Origin: an uncultured Aquimarina sp. | GTDB lineage: Bacteria; Bacteroidota; Bacteroidia; Flavobacteriales; Flavobacteriaceae | Reading direction: 5' to 3' | DNA: 64,000 bases | Assembly (NCBI GenBank): GCA_947498775.1 | Contig: CANMLL010000002.1 | Location: forward strand, 279,626 to 343,625 | In this document: positions 45,713 to 54,265 of the stretch, piece after piece | Numbering within the stretch: the stretch's first letter is position 1 | How the letters are laid out: every line of letters starts with the position of its first letter | The notes under the pieces: model-generated | What the model was told of the DNA's origin: nothing | The model's database searches: none | The model's input: the letters and a program-made list of their open reading frames with translations, nothing else | Position numbers and translations under genes: made by a program

Positions 45713-47866
45713 ATGAAACCAGCATTTACCCTTTTTTTTATTTTGTTTTTATCATCAATGATCGCACAAACAACGATCACGGGAACCGTAACCGATAACA
45801 AGGAAATTCCGATCACAGGAGCCAATATATATCTTGATGGAACGTATGATGGTAGTTCGTCTGATGAAAACGGTACATTTTCATTTACTTCTTCAGAAAC
45901 CGGACAGCAAACCTTAATTGTTTCATTCTTATCCTTTGAAACATACTATTTACTTAAGGAAATTACCGATATGAAAGATTTAGACATCAAGTTAAAGGAA
46001 GACGTAAATTCTCTTGGTAGTGTAGTTCTTAATGCAGGATCCTTCTCTGCCGGTGACAATAGTAAAACTTCTGTATTGACTCCTTTAGATATTGTAACTA
46101 CTGCCGGATCAGCAGGAGATTATATTGCTGCATTACAAACGCTGCCGGGTACCTCTAACGTATCTGAAGATGGAAGACTTTTTGTGCGAGGAGGAGATGC
46201 CAATGAAACTAATATCTACATTGATGGTTTACGGGTTTTCCAGCCTTTTTTGGCGACCACCAACAACATCCCAACTCGAGGTAGATTTTCTTCCTTTCTA
46301 TTTAAAGGAACTAATTTCTCAACCGGGGGATATTCTGCAGAATTTGGAGATGCCTTATCCAGTGTACTACTTCTAAACACAATTGACGAACCCGACCAGG
46401 AAAAAACAGAGCTCCAATTTATCAATGTAGGTCTTGGTGGAGGAAACACCCAAAAATGGAAAAACAGTTCTTTAAGTGTGAATGCTTTTTATATCAACCT
46501 AAAACCCTACCAAGATATTATTGAACAACGTGTGGAATGGATAAAACCCTATGAATCTTTATCTGGAGAAGCCGTATATCGCCATAAATTTGATAATGGA
46601 CTATTAAAAATATACGGAGGACTAAATTATGCCGACTTCGAACTTATACAGGAAGATATCAATGTACCTGAAGGAGCTAATTTCGGGCTTAAAAATCGAA
46701 ACTTGTACCTAAATGCCTCGTATAATGGTAGCCTAGGAAATGATTGGGATATAACAACAGGTGCTAGTTTTGCCAACGATTATAATGATGTGAAAGTTGT
46801 AGATACCGATATAGATGATGATGAAAATAGTTTTCACTTAAAATTGAAATTAAGAAAGCGTTTCAGTAATCGATTTAAACTGAATCTAGGGGCAGAACAA
46901 TTTTTAAACACTTTTTCTGAAACAGCCGATTCTCCAGATTTCGATACCTTCAAAACCAGGTATAGTAATAATAGTACAGCTATTTTTACAGAAGCCAATG
47001 TCTTCTTTAGTAAAAAGCTAGCCATGCAAATTGGTGCAAGAGGCGTTCATAACGAGTTACTTGATTACACAAAGATTTCACCCAGAGCATCTTTGGCCTA
47101 CAAAACCTCATCAAAATCTCAAATATCGCTTGCCTACGGCGACTTTTATCAAGCGGCAAAAAACGATGTATTAAAATACACCACTACATTAGAGCCAGAA
47201 AAGTCCTCTCATTATATTCTAAACTATCTATATCAAAATAATGGTAGAACCTTTAGGGCTGAAGGCTACTACAAAACATATGATAATCTAATAAAATTCG
47301 ATACCGAGTTTGCAGAATTTGACAGTAATTTCAATAATACAGGAGATGGATATGCTACTGGAGTAGATATTTTCTGGAGAGATAACAAATCCATCAAAAA
47401 TCTTGAGTATTGGGCAAGCTATTCTTACCTGGACACCGAGAGGAACTATAAAAATTACCCAAATAAGGCAACTCCAAATTTTGCAGCAACTCACAACTTG
47501 TCCTTAGTCACAAAATATTGGATCAGTGATTGGAAATCTCTACTCAGTACTACTTATAACTTTGCTTCAGGAAGACCCTATAATGATCCAAATACAGGAG
47601 TTTTTCAGAATCAGAAAACCAAAACATTTAACTCCTTAAACTTTAGTTGGGCCTATTTGATTAGTCAGCAAAAGATTCTGTATTTCTCTGTTTCAAATGT
47701 ACTGGATTTTGATAATGTATTCAATTATCAATATTCAAATACCCCCAATGCAAATGGAGACTTTGCCAGACGCGCCATAAAACCAAATGCTGATCAATTC
47801 TTTATTTTAGGTTTCTTCTGGACCATCAGCACCGATAAAAAAGACAATCAATTGGATAATCTTTAA
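45713..47866 (+). CDS. TonB-dependent outer-membrane receptor
   Basis: A 717-residue receptor: signal peptide (IAQT), a carboxypeptidase-D-like domain (TITGTVTDNKEIPITGANIYL), a plug with LPGTSNVSEDGRLFVRGGDANETNIYIDG, and a beta-barrel ending in FFWTIS followed by a short tail. It lacks an STN domain, so direct sigma-factor signalling is unlikely. It heads a run of co-directional genes that ends in a LytS/LytTR regulatory pair. The ligand is unknown. Confidence 0.92.
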   Translation: MKPAFTLFFILFLSSMIAQTTITGTVTDNKEIPITGANIYLDGTYDGSSSDENGTFSFTSSETGQQTLIVSFLSFETYYLLKEITDMKDLDIKLKEDVNSLGSVVLNAGSFSAGDNSKTSVLTPLDIVTTAGSAGDYIAALQTLPGTSNVSEDGRLFVRGGDANETNIYIDGLRVFQPFLATTNNIPTRGRFSSFLFKGTNFSTGGYSAEFGDALSSVLLLNTIDEPDQEKTELQFINVGLGGGNTQKWKNSSLSVNAFYINLKPYQDIIEQRVEWIKPYESLSGEAVYRHKFDNGLLKIYGGLNYADFELIQEDINVPEGANFGLKNRNLYLNASYNGSLGNDWDITTGASFANDYNDVKVVDTDIDDDENSFHLKLKLRKRFSNRFKLNLGAEQFLNTFSETADSPDFDTFKTRYSNNSTAIFTEANVFFSKKLAMQIGARGVHNELLDYTKISPRASLAYKTSSKSQISLAYGDFYQAAKNDVLKYTTTLEPEKSSHYILNYLYQNNGRTFRAEGYYKTYDNLIKFDTEFAEFDSNFNNTGDGYATGVDIFWRDNKSIKNLEYWASYSYLDTERNYKNYPNKATPNFAATHNLSLVTKYWISDWKSLLSTTYNFASGRPYNDPNTGVFQNQKTKTFNSLNFSWAYLISQQKILYFSVSNVLDFDNVFNYQYSNTPNANGDFARRAIKPNADQFFILGFFWTISTDKKDNQLDNL

Positions 47867-47878
47867 AATAAAATTATT

Positions 47879-48301
47879 ATGAAAACTACATTTCTCGCAT
47901 TAATTATCGCACTACTTACTTTGGCAACATCAAGCTTTGCTCAAACCAGTAACCAGTCTATTGAGGTTATCATTGATAATATAAAATCAAACGATGGAAC
48001 TTTAAAAATTGGTTTGTACAAAACCAAAGAAAACTTCCTAAAAAAACCATACAAATCGATAAGCGTAAAAGCCAAAAAAGCAAGTGTAAAAGTGACCTTT
48101 GAAGGTGTTGAAGCAGGAGAATACGCAATTTCATTGTATCACGACAAGGATGATAATCAAATAATGAATACATTTTTTAAAATCCCTACAGAACCTTATG
48201 GAGTAAGTAATAATGCCAAAGGACAATTTGGCCCTCCAAAATGGGAAAATGCCAAGTTCATTGTTTCGACCAAAATAACAGTACAGAACATTAGTCTTTA
48301 A
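47879..48301 (+). CDS. DUF2141 family exported protein
   Basis: A 140-residue protein with a signal peptide (SSFAQ). The mature part is a single beta-sandwich-like domain with the family pattern (VIIDNIKSNDGTLKIGLYK, then GEYAISLYHDKDDNQIMNTFF and PTEPYGVSNNAKG). The DxxDNxxM-like stretch is characteristic. It begins 12 bp after the TonB receptor stop. The function of the family is not known. Confidence 0.88.
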   Translation: MKTTFLALIIALLTLATSSFAQTSNQSIEVIIDNIKSNDGTLKIGLYKTKENFLKKPYKSISVKAKKASVKVTFEGVEAGEYAISLYHDKDDNQIMNTFFKIPTEPYGVSNNAKGQFGPPKWENAKFIVSTKITVQNISL

Positions 48302-48405
48302 ACGAGTAAAGCACTTCATCCCAAAAAAACAACAACTCGGTAACAAATACTATAAAAACAGCATTCTCATATAGATCTTTATACTATCAAATAAAAAAAA
48401 CAATT

Positions 48406-49029
48406 ATGAAAACTATTTTAATAACACTAACCTTTTTTACTGCAATTACTCTGAATGCTCAGGCAGGTTACGAAAAAGGGATGACCAAAGCTTTCGATTT
48501 ATGGGAACAAAACAAAACAGATGAAGCGATCAATCTTTTTGAACGCATTGCCAGAGCAGAAAAAGAAAATTGGTTGCCATTTTATTATGCAGCACAAGTA
48601 CACGTGTTTACTACATTTGAAATAAAAGATGCCAAAGAAATTGAATCAAGACTAAAAAAAGCACAAGATTTTCTTAACGAGGCTAAAACATTTTCTAAAG
48701 ACAATGCCGAAATTCTGATTGTTGAAGCCATGCTTAATACAGCTTATGTTGTTTACAATCCTTCGGTTTATGGCATGACGCATTCTGCAAAAGTTGAAGA
48801 GCTTTATCAAAAAGCAAAAGCCTTAGAACCAGAAAACCCAAGAGCAATGCTTTATCATACCGAATGGAAAATGGGTGGTGCAAAATTCTGGGGTAAAGAT
48901 CCAAAGGCCTTTTGTCCTGAAATAGAAAAAGCTATCTTGTACTTTGAAAAAGAAGCTAACCATGATGAACCATTTTATCCAAATTGGGGAATGAATCAGG
49001 TAGAGCGAGTTCAACAGAATTGCAAATAG
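48406..49029 (+). CDS. Exported TPR-like helical protein
   Basis: A 207-residue protein with a signal peptide (TLNAQA). The mature part is helical with TPR-like features (MTKAFDLWEQNKTDEAINLFERIAR, then EELYQKAKALEPENPRAML). I cannot name the family more precisely. It lies between the DUF2141 gene and the histidine kinase with short gaps, so it is probably part of the same transcription unit. Protein-protein contact is the likely role. Confidence 0.75.
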   Translation: MKTILITLTFFTAITLNAQAGYEKGMTKAFDLWEQNKTDEAINLFERIARAEKENWLPFYYAAQVHVFTTFEIKDAKEIESRLKKAQDFLNEAKTFSKDNAEILIVEAMLNTAYVVYNPSVYGMTHSAKVEELYQKAKALEPENPRAMLYHTEWKMGGAKFWGKDPKAFCPEIEKAILYFEKEANHDEPFYPNWGMNQVERVQQNCK

Positions 49030-49044
49030 AAGACCATATTTAAA

Positions 49045-50427
49045 ATGAGTAGCCAAAAATTCATGGGAGGCAGTATCCTAAAAATAGCAAGAATTAGTTT
49101 CATCATTGCTTTGCTTATTGAGTTATCCTTTCTACTATTCAAAATAGGAAGACCAATCGTATGGCAAAACGAATTTGAAAACCTATTGATACATTTTATG
49201 TTTGCTTTTCCGTTAACCGTGGTAAACGGATACTTCTTTGATTTTTTGGAAAAATGGTATACTTGGGAAAAGCAACCACAAAAACGATTGTGGTTTGGTG
49301 CTATGGGCTCTATTATTTTGACCATGATAACCCTGGTTATAATAAGGATAATATTAGTGGTAGGAATTTATGGGAAATCTTTCAATAAATTTCTACAAGA
49401 TGAGAGGTTAAGTTTCTATATCACTGGGTTTATTATCACAATGATAGCCTCCCTTTTTTTTCATGCATTTTATTTTTACAAAGAGTTACAAAAACAAAAA
49501 ATAACAGAACAGAAAATTATTGCAGGAACTGCTTCGGCAAAGTTTGCAGCGCTAAAAAATCAGCTGGATCCTCATTTTCTGTTCAATAGTCTCAATGTAT
49601 TGACTTCTTTGATAGAAGAAAACCCCAAAATGGCTCAAAAGTTTACTACTTCACTATCCAAAGTATATCGATATGTTTTAGAACAAAAAGACAAAGAACT
49701 AGTAACGGTAGATGAAGAGTTAAAATTTGCAAGAACCTACATGACATTGATACAGCTACGATTTGAAGATAGTATTGTATTTGATATTCCGGATCAAGCT
49801 TCTAATCCCGATGCAAAAGTAGTACCGCTGTCATTACAAATATTACTAGAAAATACCGTAAAGCATAATGTAGTAATGCCCGAAAAACCATTACACATCA
49901 AAATTTACGAAAAAGATGGATTTTTAATCGTAGAAAATAATCTTCAACCCAAAGAGGTTGTAAAACAAAGTAGCGGTGTTGGTCTGGGGAATGTACAACA
50001 GCGATATGCATTGCTTACCAAAAGAAAATTTTCGGTTTACAAAACAGAAAGTGCCTTTATAGCCGAACTCCCTATTTTAACTAAAAAAATAAAATTTATA
50101 GATATGGAAATGTCACAAAACATAGTAACCGTAGAAATGGCAAAAAGCCTAAAATACGAACGTGCCAAAGAACAAGTTAAAAGAATTAAGGAATTTTATG
50201 GAAACCTCGTAGCCTATTGTATCGTTATTCCTTGTCTGGCAGTCCTCAATTATAAGACTACTGGGTTCAGTTTGCCTTGGATCATATTTCCAATTGTGGG
50301 ATGGGGAATAGGACTTATCTTTCATTATATGGAAGCCTTTGACCATCACCTTCTTTTTGGAAAGGATTGGGAAAAAAAGAAAATCAAAAAGTATGTAGAA
50401 GAATCTAAAAAGAGATATCATGAATGA
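49045..50427 (+). CDS. LytS-type sensor histidine kinase with C-terminal 2TM domain
   Basis: A 460-residue kinase. Four hydrophobic helices (about 12-150) precede the His_kinase domain with phospho-acceptor H177 (LDPHFLFN) and an ATPase region (PLSLQILLENTVKH, SSGVGLGNVQQR). Residues about 370-460 form a 2TM module: a charged helix (YERAKEQVKRIKEFYGNL), two membrane helices and LLFGKDWEKKKIKKYVE. The same module is encoded alone by the next three genes. The reading frame overlaps the next gene by 8 bp. The partner regulator is probably the LytTR protein at 51916. Confidence 0.9.
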   Translation: MSSQKFMGGSILKIARISFIIALLIELSFLLFKIGRPIVWQNEFENLLIHFMFAFPLTVVNGYFFDFLEKWYTWEKQPQKRLWFGAMGSIILTMITLVIIRIILVVGIYGKSFNKFLQDERLSFYITGFIITMIASLFFHAFYFYKELQKQKITEQKIIAGTASAKFAALKNQLDPHFLFNSLNVLTSLIEENPKMAQKFTTSLSKVYRYVLEQKDKELVTVDEELKFARTYMTLIQLRFEDSIVFDIPDQASNPDAKVVPLSLQILLENTVKHNVVMPEKPLHIKIYEKDGFLIVENNLQPKEVVKQSSGVGLGNVQQRYALLTKRKFSVYKTESAFIAELPILTKKIKFIDMEMSQNIVTVEMAKSLKYERAKEQVKRIKEFYGNLVAYCIVIPCLAVLNYKTTGFSLPWIIFPIVGWGIGLIFHYMEAFDHHLLFGKDWEKKKIKKYVEESKKRYHE

Positions 50428-50722
50428 TCATAAAAATAAAGCAGCTTACCAAAAAGCTAAAAAAAGAGTCGAAGATGAAAAGGGATTCTATTCTCACCTT
50501 ACTGCTTATATCATAATCAATATTTCATTGCTATTTATCAACGCAGATTTAGGGGAAGCAGATTTTAATAATTGGTTTCGCTGGAACCAATTACTAACCC
50601 CAATCCTATGGGGAATTGGTCTAGCAATTCATGGAATACGTGTTTTCGGTAAAACTCCTTCTTTTGGCAAAGACTGGGAAGAAAGAAAAATTAAAGAACT
50701 AATGGATAAAGACGATTTCTGA
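50420..50722 (+). CDS. 2TM-domain protein 1
   Basis: A 100-residue protein consisting of one 2TM module: YQKAKKRVEDEKGFYSHL, two membrane helices with a WG-IG-L motif between, and SFGKDWEERKIKEL. It overlaps the kinase gene by 8 bp. It is closest to the second free copy. The 2TM family is typical of Bacteroidota and of unknown function. Confidence 0.88.
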   Translation: MNDHKNKAAYQKAKKRVEDEKGFYSHLTAYIIINISLLFINADLGEADFNNWFRWNQLLTPILWGIGLAIHGIRVFGKTPSFGKDWEERKIKELMDKDDF

Positions 50723-50732
50723 AATTGAACTC

Positions 50733-51062
50733 ATGAAAGATCTTGAAGAACAAAATAAAGCCTATGAAGAAGCTAAAAAAAGGGTCGAGAACGAAAAAGG
50801 GTTTTATATACACCTCATTGCATATATGCTATTAAATATTGCGATACTGTTCTTTAAATACAAAATTTTACTCTTCATTAATGCCGACATAAAAGATGAA
50901 GGTTTTATAGGCTGGTGGAGATTGGGAAACATTTTAACTCCAGTAATATGGGGGATTGGGCTACTCTTTCATTGGCTTTGGGCATTTAAGAAGACGTTCC
51001 TATTTAATGATAAATGGGAAAAGAAAAAGATTAAAAAAATAATAGAAGAAGACGATTTATAA
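50733..51062 (+). CDS. 2TM-domain protein 2
   Basis: A 109-residue 2TM module: YEEAKKRVENEKGFYIHL, two membrane helices (with a few extra residues in the loop) and LFNDKWEKKKIKKII. It starts 10 bp after the first copy. Its sequence is most like copy 1, suggesting a recent tandem duplication. Confidence 0.88.
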   Translation: MKDLEEQNKAYEEAKKRVENEKGFYIHLIAYMLLNIAILFFKYKILLFINADIKDEGFIGWWRLGNILTPVIWGIGLLFHWLWAFKKTFLFNDKWEKKKIKKIIEEDDL

Positions 51063-51074
51063 AATACATCTATA

Positions 51075-51383
51075 ATGAAAAATTTTGAAGAACAAAAAAG
51101 GTATGAGCGCGCCAGAGAACGTGTAACAGAATTAAAAAAGTTTTACAATAACTTAATATCCTATGTGTTGGTAATTGGATTTTTGGCAGGAATAAATTAT
51201 TATCAAAATGAATGGCGTTATCCTTGGTTTTTATGGGCCGCTTTTGGCTGGGGAATTGGTTTGGCTTTTCATGCCGTAAAAGCATATAGAATAAATCCTA
51301 TGTTCAATAAAGATTGGGAAGAACGTAAGATAAGAAAGTATATGGACGAAGAGCAGGATAAAGACAAACAACTTTGGGAGTAA
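51075..51383 (+). CDS. 2TM-domain protein 3
   Basis: A 102-residue 2TM module: YERARERVTELKKFYNNL, two membrane helices and MFNKDWEERKIRKYMDEE. It is most like the module fused to the kinase (ERA/FYNNL pattern). It starts 12 bp after copy 2. Confidence 0.88.
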   Translation: MKNFEEQKRYERARERVTELKKFYNNLISYVLVIGFLAGINYYQNEWRYPWFLWAAFGWGIGLAFHAVKAYRINPMFNKDWEERKIRKYMDEEQDKDKQLWE

Positions 51384-51388
51384 ACTTA

Positions 51389-51430
51389 TTAATGAATAAA
51401 TGATTCAATGGGAGAATTAATAAATGAATC
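51389..51430. repeat. Left AT-rich repeat flanking the IVS gene
   Basis: TTAATGAATAAATGATTC followed by a related GAATTAATAAATGAATC. Its inverted relatives lie at 51879-51912, on the other side of the four-helix-bundle gene. Confidence 0.45.
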
Positions 51431-51468
51431 AAGAAATTATCCCAACATAATTCCAAATTGCAAAATAT

Positions 51469-51828
51469 ATGGAAAAAAGTGAATTTGTAGAAAAGTTAAA
51501 AAAAAGAACAAAAAGGTTATCGTTAGATATTATTTTGCTAATCGACACCCTTAAAAAAACCGAGGCTACAAAAGTAATCAGTTATCAAATAATTAAGAGT
51601 GCTACTTCAACAGCCGCAAATTACAGAGCTGCTTGCATAGCAAGGCCAAAAAAAGAATTCTATTCAAAAATATCTATAACTACAGAGGAAGCAGATGAAA
51701 CTGTTTTCTGGTTAGAATTATTACAAGAGTCTGGTCTTGCATCGAATCATAATACCATTCCTCTGTTAGAAGAAGCGAATGAAATTTTAAAAGTTTTGTC
51801 CAAAGCAAGAAAAAATACTTCGTTTTAA
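51469..51828 (+). CDS. Four-helix-bundle (23S rRNA intervening sequence-type) protein
   Basis: A 119-residue protein of the S23/four-helix-bundle family (TIGR02436 type): helices with SLDIILLIDTL, YQIIKSATSTAANYRAACIARPKKEF, and EEADETVFWLELLQESGL. These genes also occur inside rRNA intervening sequences; here it stands free among signalling genes and is flanked by AT-rich inverted repeats. The function is unknown. It may be an inserted cassette rather than a true member of the operon. Confidence 0.9.
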   Translation: MEKSEFVEKLKKRTKRLSLDIILLIDTLKKTEATKVISYQIIKSATSTAANYRAACIARPKKEFYSKISITTEEADETVFWLELLQESGLASNHNTIPLLEEANEILKVLSKARKNTSF

Positions 51829-51878
51829 GTGGTTTTCAAAAAATTAAAATATTATTAACTACATAGTAAAGTTTTACT

Positions 51879-51912
51879 GAATCATTAAGTCATTCTTTCA
51901 TTAAATCATTAA
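51879..51912. repeat. Right AT-rich repeat flanking the IVS gene
   Basis: GAATCATTAAGTCATTC and TTTCATTAAATCATTAA, the inverted counterpart of 51389-51430. It runs up to the LytTR start codon. Confidence 0.45.
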
Positions 51913-51915
51913 CCC

Positions 51916-52671
51916 ATGAACGTAATAATCATAGAAGACGAAAAACCATCAGCCAGACGTCTTAACAGGATGCTTGGTGATCTAAATATAAATGTACATA
52001 CCATGCTACATTCTGTACAAGAATCCATAGAATGGTTTAGTAATAATGAACATCCAGACCTGATTTTTTTGGATATTCAGTTAAGTGATGGCTTGTCATT
52101 TGAAATTTTTGATACGCTCACTATAAAAAGCTCGATCATATTTACAACCGCCTATGATGAGTATGCACTTAAGGCATTTAAATTAAATAGTATCGATTAC
52201 CTATTAAAACCAATAGATGACGACGAACTAGAAACTGCTGTTAATAAATACAACGAACAATTGCCTCAAAAGCAACAACTGCAGATGGATTTTGAAGACA
52301 TCAAAAAACTACTCATTAACCCTATGGATCGTGTTTACAAAAAACGATTTACAACAAAGGTAGGGCAGCATCTTAAAATATTTTCTGTTGAAGATATTGA
52401 GTGTTTTTATTCTGAAAATAAAGGAACATATCTGCACACTATAGATAATAGAAATTACCTGATTGACACAACTTTAGAGTCACTTGAAGAGGAACTGAAC
52501 CCTCAACAATTCTTCAGGGTAAGCCGAAAGTTCTATATAAACATCAATGCGATAAAAGATATCATTTCATATACCAACTCAAGACTACAGATAAAGCTGA
52601 ATCATTTTAATGACCAAGAAATCATTGTGGCTCGTGAACGAGTTAAGGATTTTAAACTTTGGCTGGAATAA
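51916..52671 (+). CDS. LytTR family response regulator
   Basis: A 251-residue regulator: receiver with acidic pocket (IIIEDEKPSARRL), phosphoacceptor D53 (FLDIQLSDG), conserved Lys (LLKPIDDDE), then a LytTR DNA-binding domain (EDIECFYSENKGTYLHT, FYININAIKDI). It is the likely partner of the LytS-type kinase at 49045. It ends 1 bp from the convergent acyltransferase stop. Confidence 0.93.
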   Translation: MNVIIIEDEKPSARRLNRMLGDLNINVHTMLHSVQESIEWFSNNEHPDLIFLDIQLSDGLSFEIFDTLTIKSSIIFTTAYDEYALKAFKLNSIDYLLKPIDDDELETAVNKYNEQLPQKQQLQMDFEDIKKLLINPMDRVYKKRFTTKVGQHLKIFSVEDIECFYSENKGTYLHTIDNRNYLIDTTLESLEEELNPQQFFRVSRKFYININAIKDIISYTNSRLQIKLNHFNDQEIIVARERVKDFKLWLE

Positions 52672-52672
52672 A

Positions 52673-53476
52673 TCAATACTCCCAGCGACGCTTTTTATTC
52701 AACTCTTCTGCGGCTTCTAATTCTTCTTGAGGAATTACCTTAAGAAAAGATTGATGTTGCTCAATAGCATATTCCAGTTTTTCTACAATATCATCAATAG
52801 AATCATTTTCATAGTCAATTTCTAGAGGTTCTTTTATAACCATGGATTGTAAAATCCCTTTCTTCTTGATCACCACTCCCTTTTTATCAAAAGATCTTCT
52901 AAATCCATCTATTACAATTGGTATTACCAGAGGTTTATATTGTCTTATGATATGAGCTGTACCTTTACGAATTGGTTTAAAAGGTTTTGTGGTTCCCTGC
53001 GGAAACGTAATTACCCAACCATCTTCCAGAGCTCTCCTGATATTAGTAATATCGCTCATTTTTACTTGTCGATTGATATCCTGCCCTTTTTCTCTCCAGG
53101 TACGTTCTACAGTAATTGCTCCTGCATATGCCAGTATCCTGGCCAACAAACCAGCGCTCATAGTTTCTTTGGCCGCCACATAATACAAATTAAGCTTTGG
53201 TTTCCAGAGGTAACCAATATTTTTAATTGAATCTGTACGTCCACTCAAACTTGCATTGAACACATGAAACATTGCGACTACGTCAGCAAAATATGTTTGA
53301 TGATTCGACACAAATAGTACGTTGTTATCAGGAAGGTCTTTAAAAATTTCACTTCCTTCTATTTGCAGTTCATTAAAACCACGATAGCGTCTATGTGTCA
53401 TAGCTCCCATGATACGGATAAGCCAAGTTTTTAAAAACAATATATGTCCAAATGGATTTCTTTTAAACAATCTCAT
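52673..53476 (-). CDS. 1-acylglycerol-3-phosphate acyltransferase-like (PlsC family)
   Basis: A 267-residue membrane-associated acyltransferase. Block I is NHQTYFAD (NHX4D), and a later FPQGTTKP replaces the common EGTR. One hydrophobic segment is expected near the N-terminus. The reaction would transfer an acyl chain to a lysophospholipid; the natural acceptor could also be an amino-lipid typical of flavobacteria. It is a monocistronic minus-strand gene. Confidence 0.88.
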   Translation of the reverse strand: MRLFKRNPFGHILFLKTWLIRIMGAMTHRRYRGFNELQIEGSEIFKDLPDNNVLFVSNHQTYFADVVAMFHVFNASLSGRTDSIKNIGYLWKPKLNLYYVAAKETMSAGLLARILAYAGAITVERTWREKGQDINRQVKMSDITNIRRALEDGWVITFPQGTTKPFKPIRKGTAHIIRQYKPLVIPIVIDGFRRSFDKKGVVIKKKGILQSMVIKEPLEIDYENDSIDDIVEKLEYAIEQHQSFLKVIPQEELEAAEELNKKRRWEY

Positions 53477-53620
53477 AGATTTTTATTTATCAAATACGTA
53501 TTGATGAGAGAAGTTTATAAAGACTAAAACAAAGTCTGTATTAAAACTAATCAAAATTCATCAAATAATTAGATCATTTTTGGCTTAATCCTAAGAAAAA
53601 GCGGTGCCAAATATACAAAA

Positions 53621-54265
53621 TCAATATACCATACTTGATTTTATAAACATTTTAAGCTCACTCAACATCATTGCTGTTGCCCCCCAAACGACGTAACCTT
53701 TTAATTCAAAGGAAGGTACTTCTATATTTTTGGCATACGACGTAGATAATTTTTGTGAAGTAACATTAAAGTCATCAAGTAATTCGGTTAACGGAACCTC
53801 TATTACTTTGGCTACTTCTTCTTTTTGAAGTACAAAATCAGGCCTTTTTTCGGTAAAGCCCAAAAAAGGATGCACCCAGAAATTTGATGGCGGTATATAT
53901 ACCTTTGTCAATGATTTCAAAACATTAACAGTTTGTATCCCTACCCCAACCTCTTCTTGGGTTTCTCGAAGAGCAGTTTCGGTGTAACTATGATCAAAGG
54001 GTTCAACTTTTCCTCCTGGCAATGCTATCTGGCCAGAGTGTACTCCCTCGTATTCTGGTCGTAAAATTAAAGCAATATGAGTTAGTGTTCTTTTAGGATA
54101 AAAAAGCATCATTACGGCAGCATTTCTAGGATTTCTTTCTTCAATCTTAAGTCTATTCAGCTCCTTCATTCTAATTTCAGGGGCCATAATAAAATGTGAA
54201 GATTCTCCTGGTACTGACAATTTCTGTATTTTTGGAATTAAATTTTTAAATGTTTCAAATGTCAT
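53621..54265 (-). CDS. NUDIX hydrolase, CoA pyrophosphatase-like
   Basis: A 214-residue protein with a full Nudix box in GGKVEPFDHSYTETALRE followed by TQEEVG, plus the opening FKNLIPKIQKL and SSHFIMAPEIR seen in NudL/CoA-pyrophosphatase relatives. It hydrolyses a nucleoside diphosphate derivative, most likely CoA to phosphopantetheine and ADP. Its 5' end overlaps that of the divergent cyclophilin gene by up to 16 bp. Confidence 0.9.
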   Translation of the reverse strand: MTFETFKNLIPKIQKLSVPGESSHFIMAPEIRMKELNRLKIEERNPRNAAVMMLFYPKRTLTHIALILRPEYEGVHSGQIALPGGKVEPFDHSYTETALRETQEEVGVGIQTVNVLKSLTKVYIPPSNFWVHPFLGFTEKRPDFVLQKEEVAKVIEVPLTELLDDFNVTSQKLSTSYAKNIEVPSFELKGYVVWGATAMMLSELKMFIKSSMVY

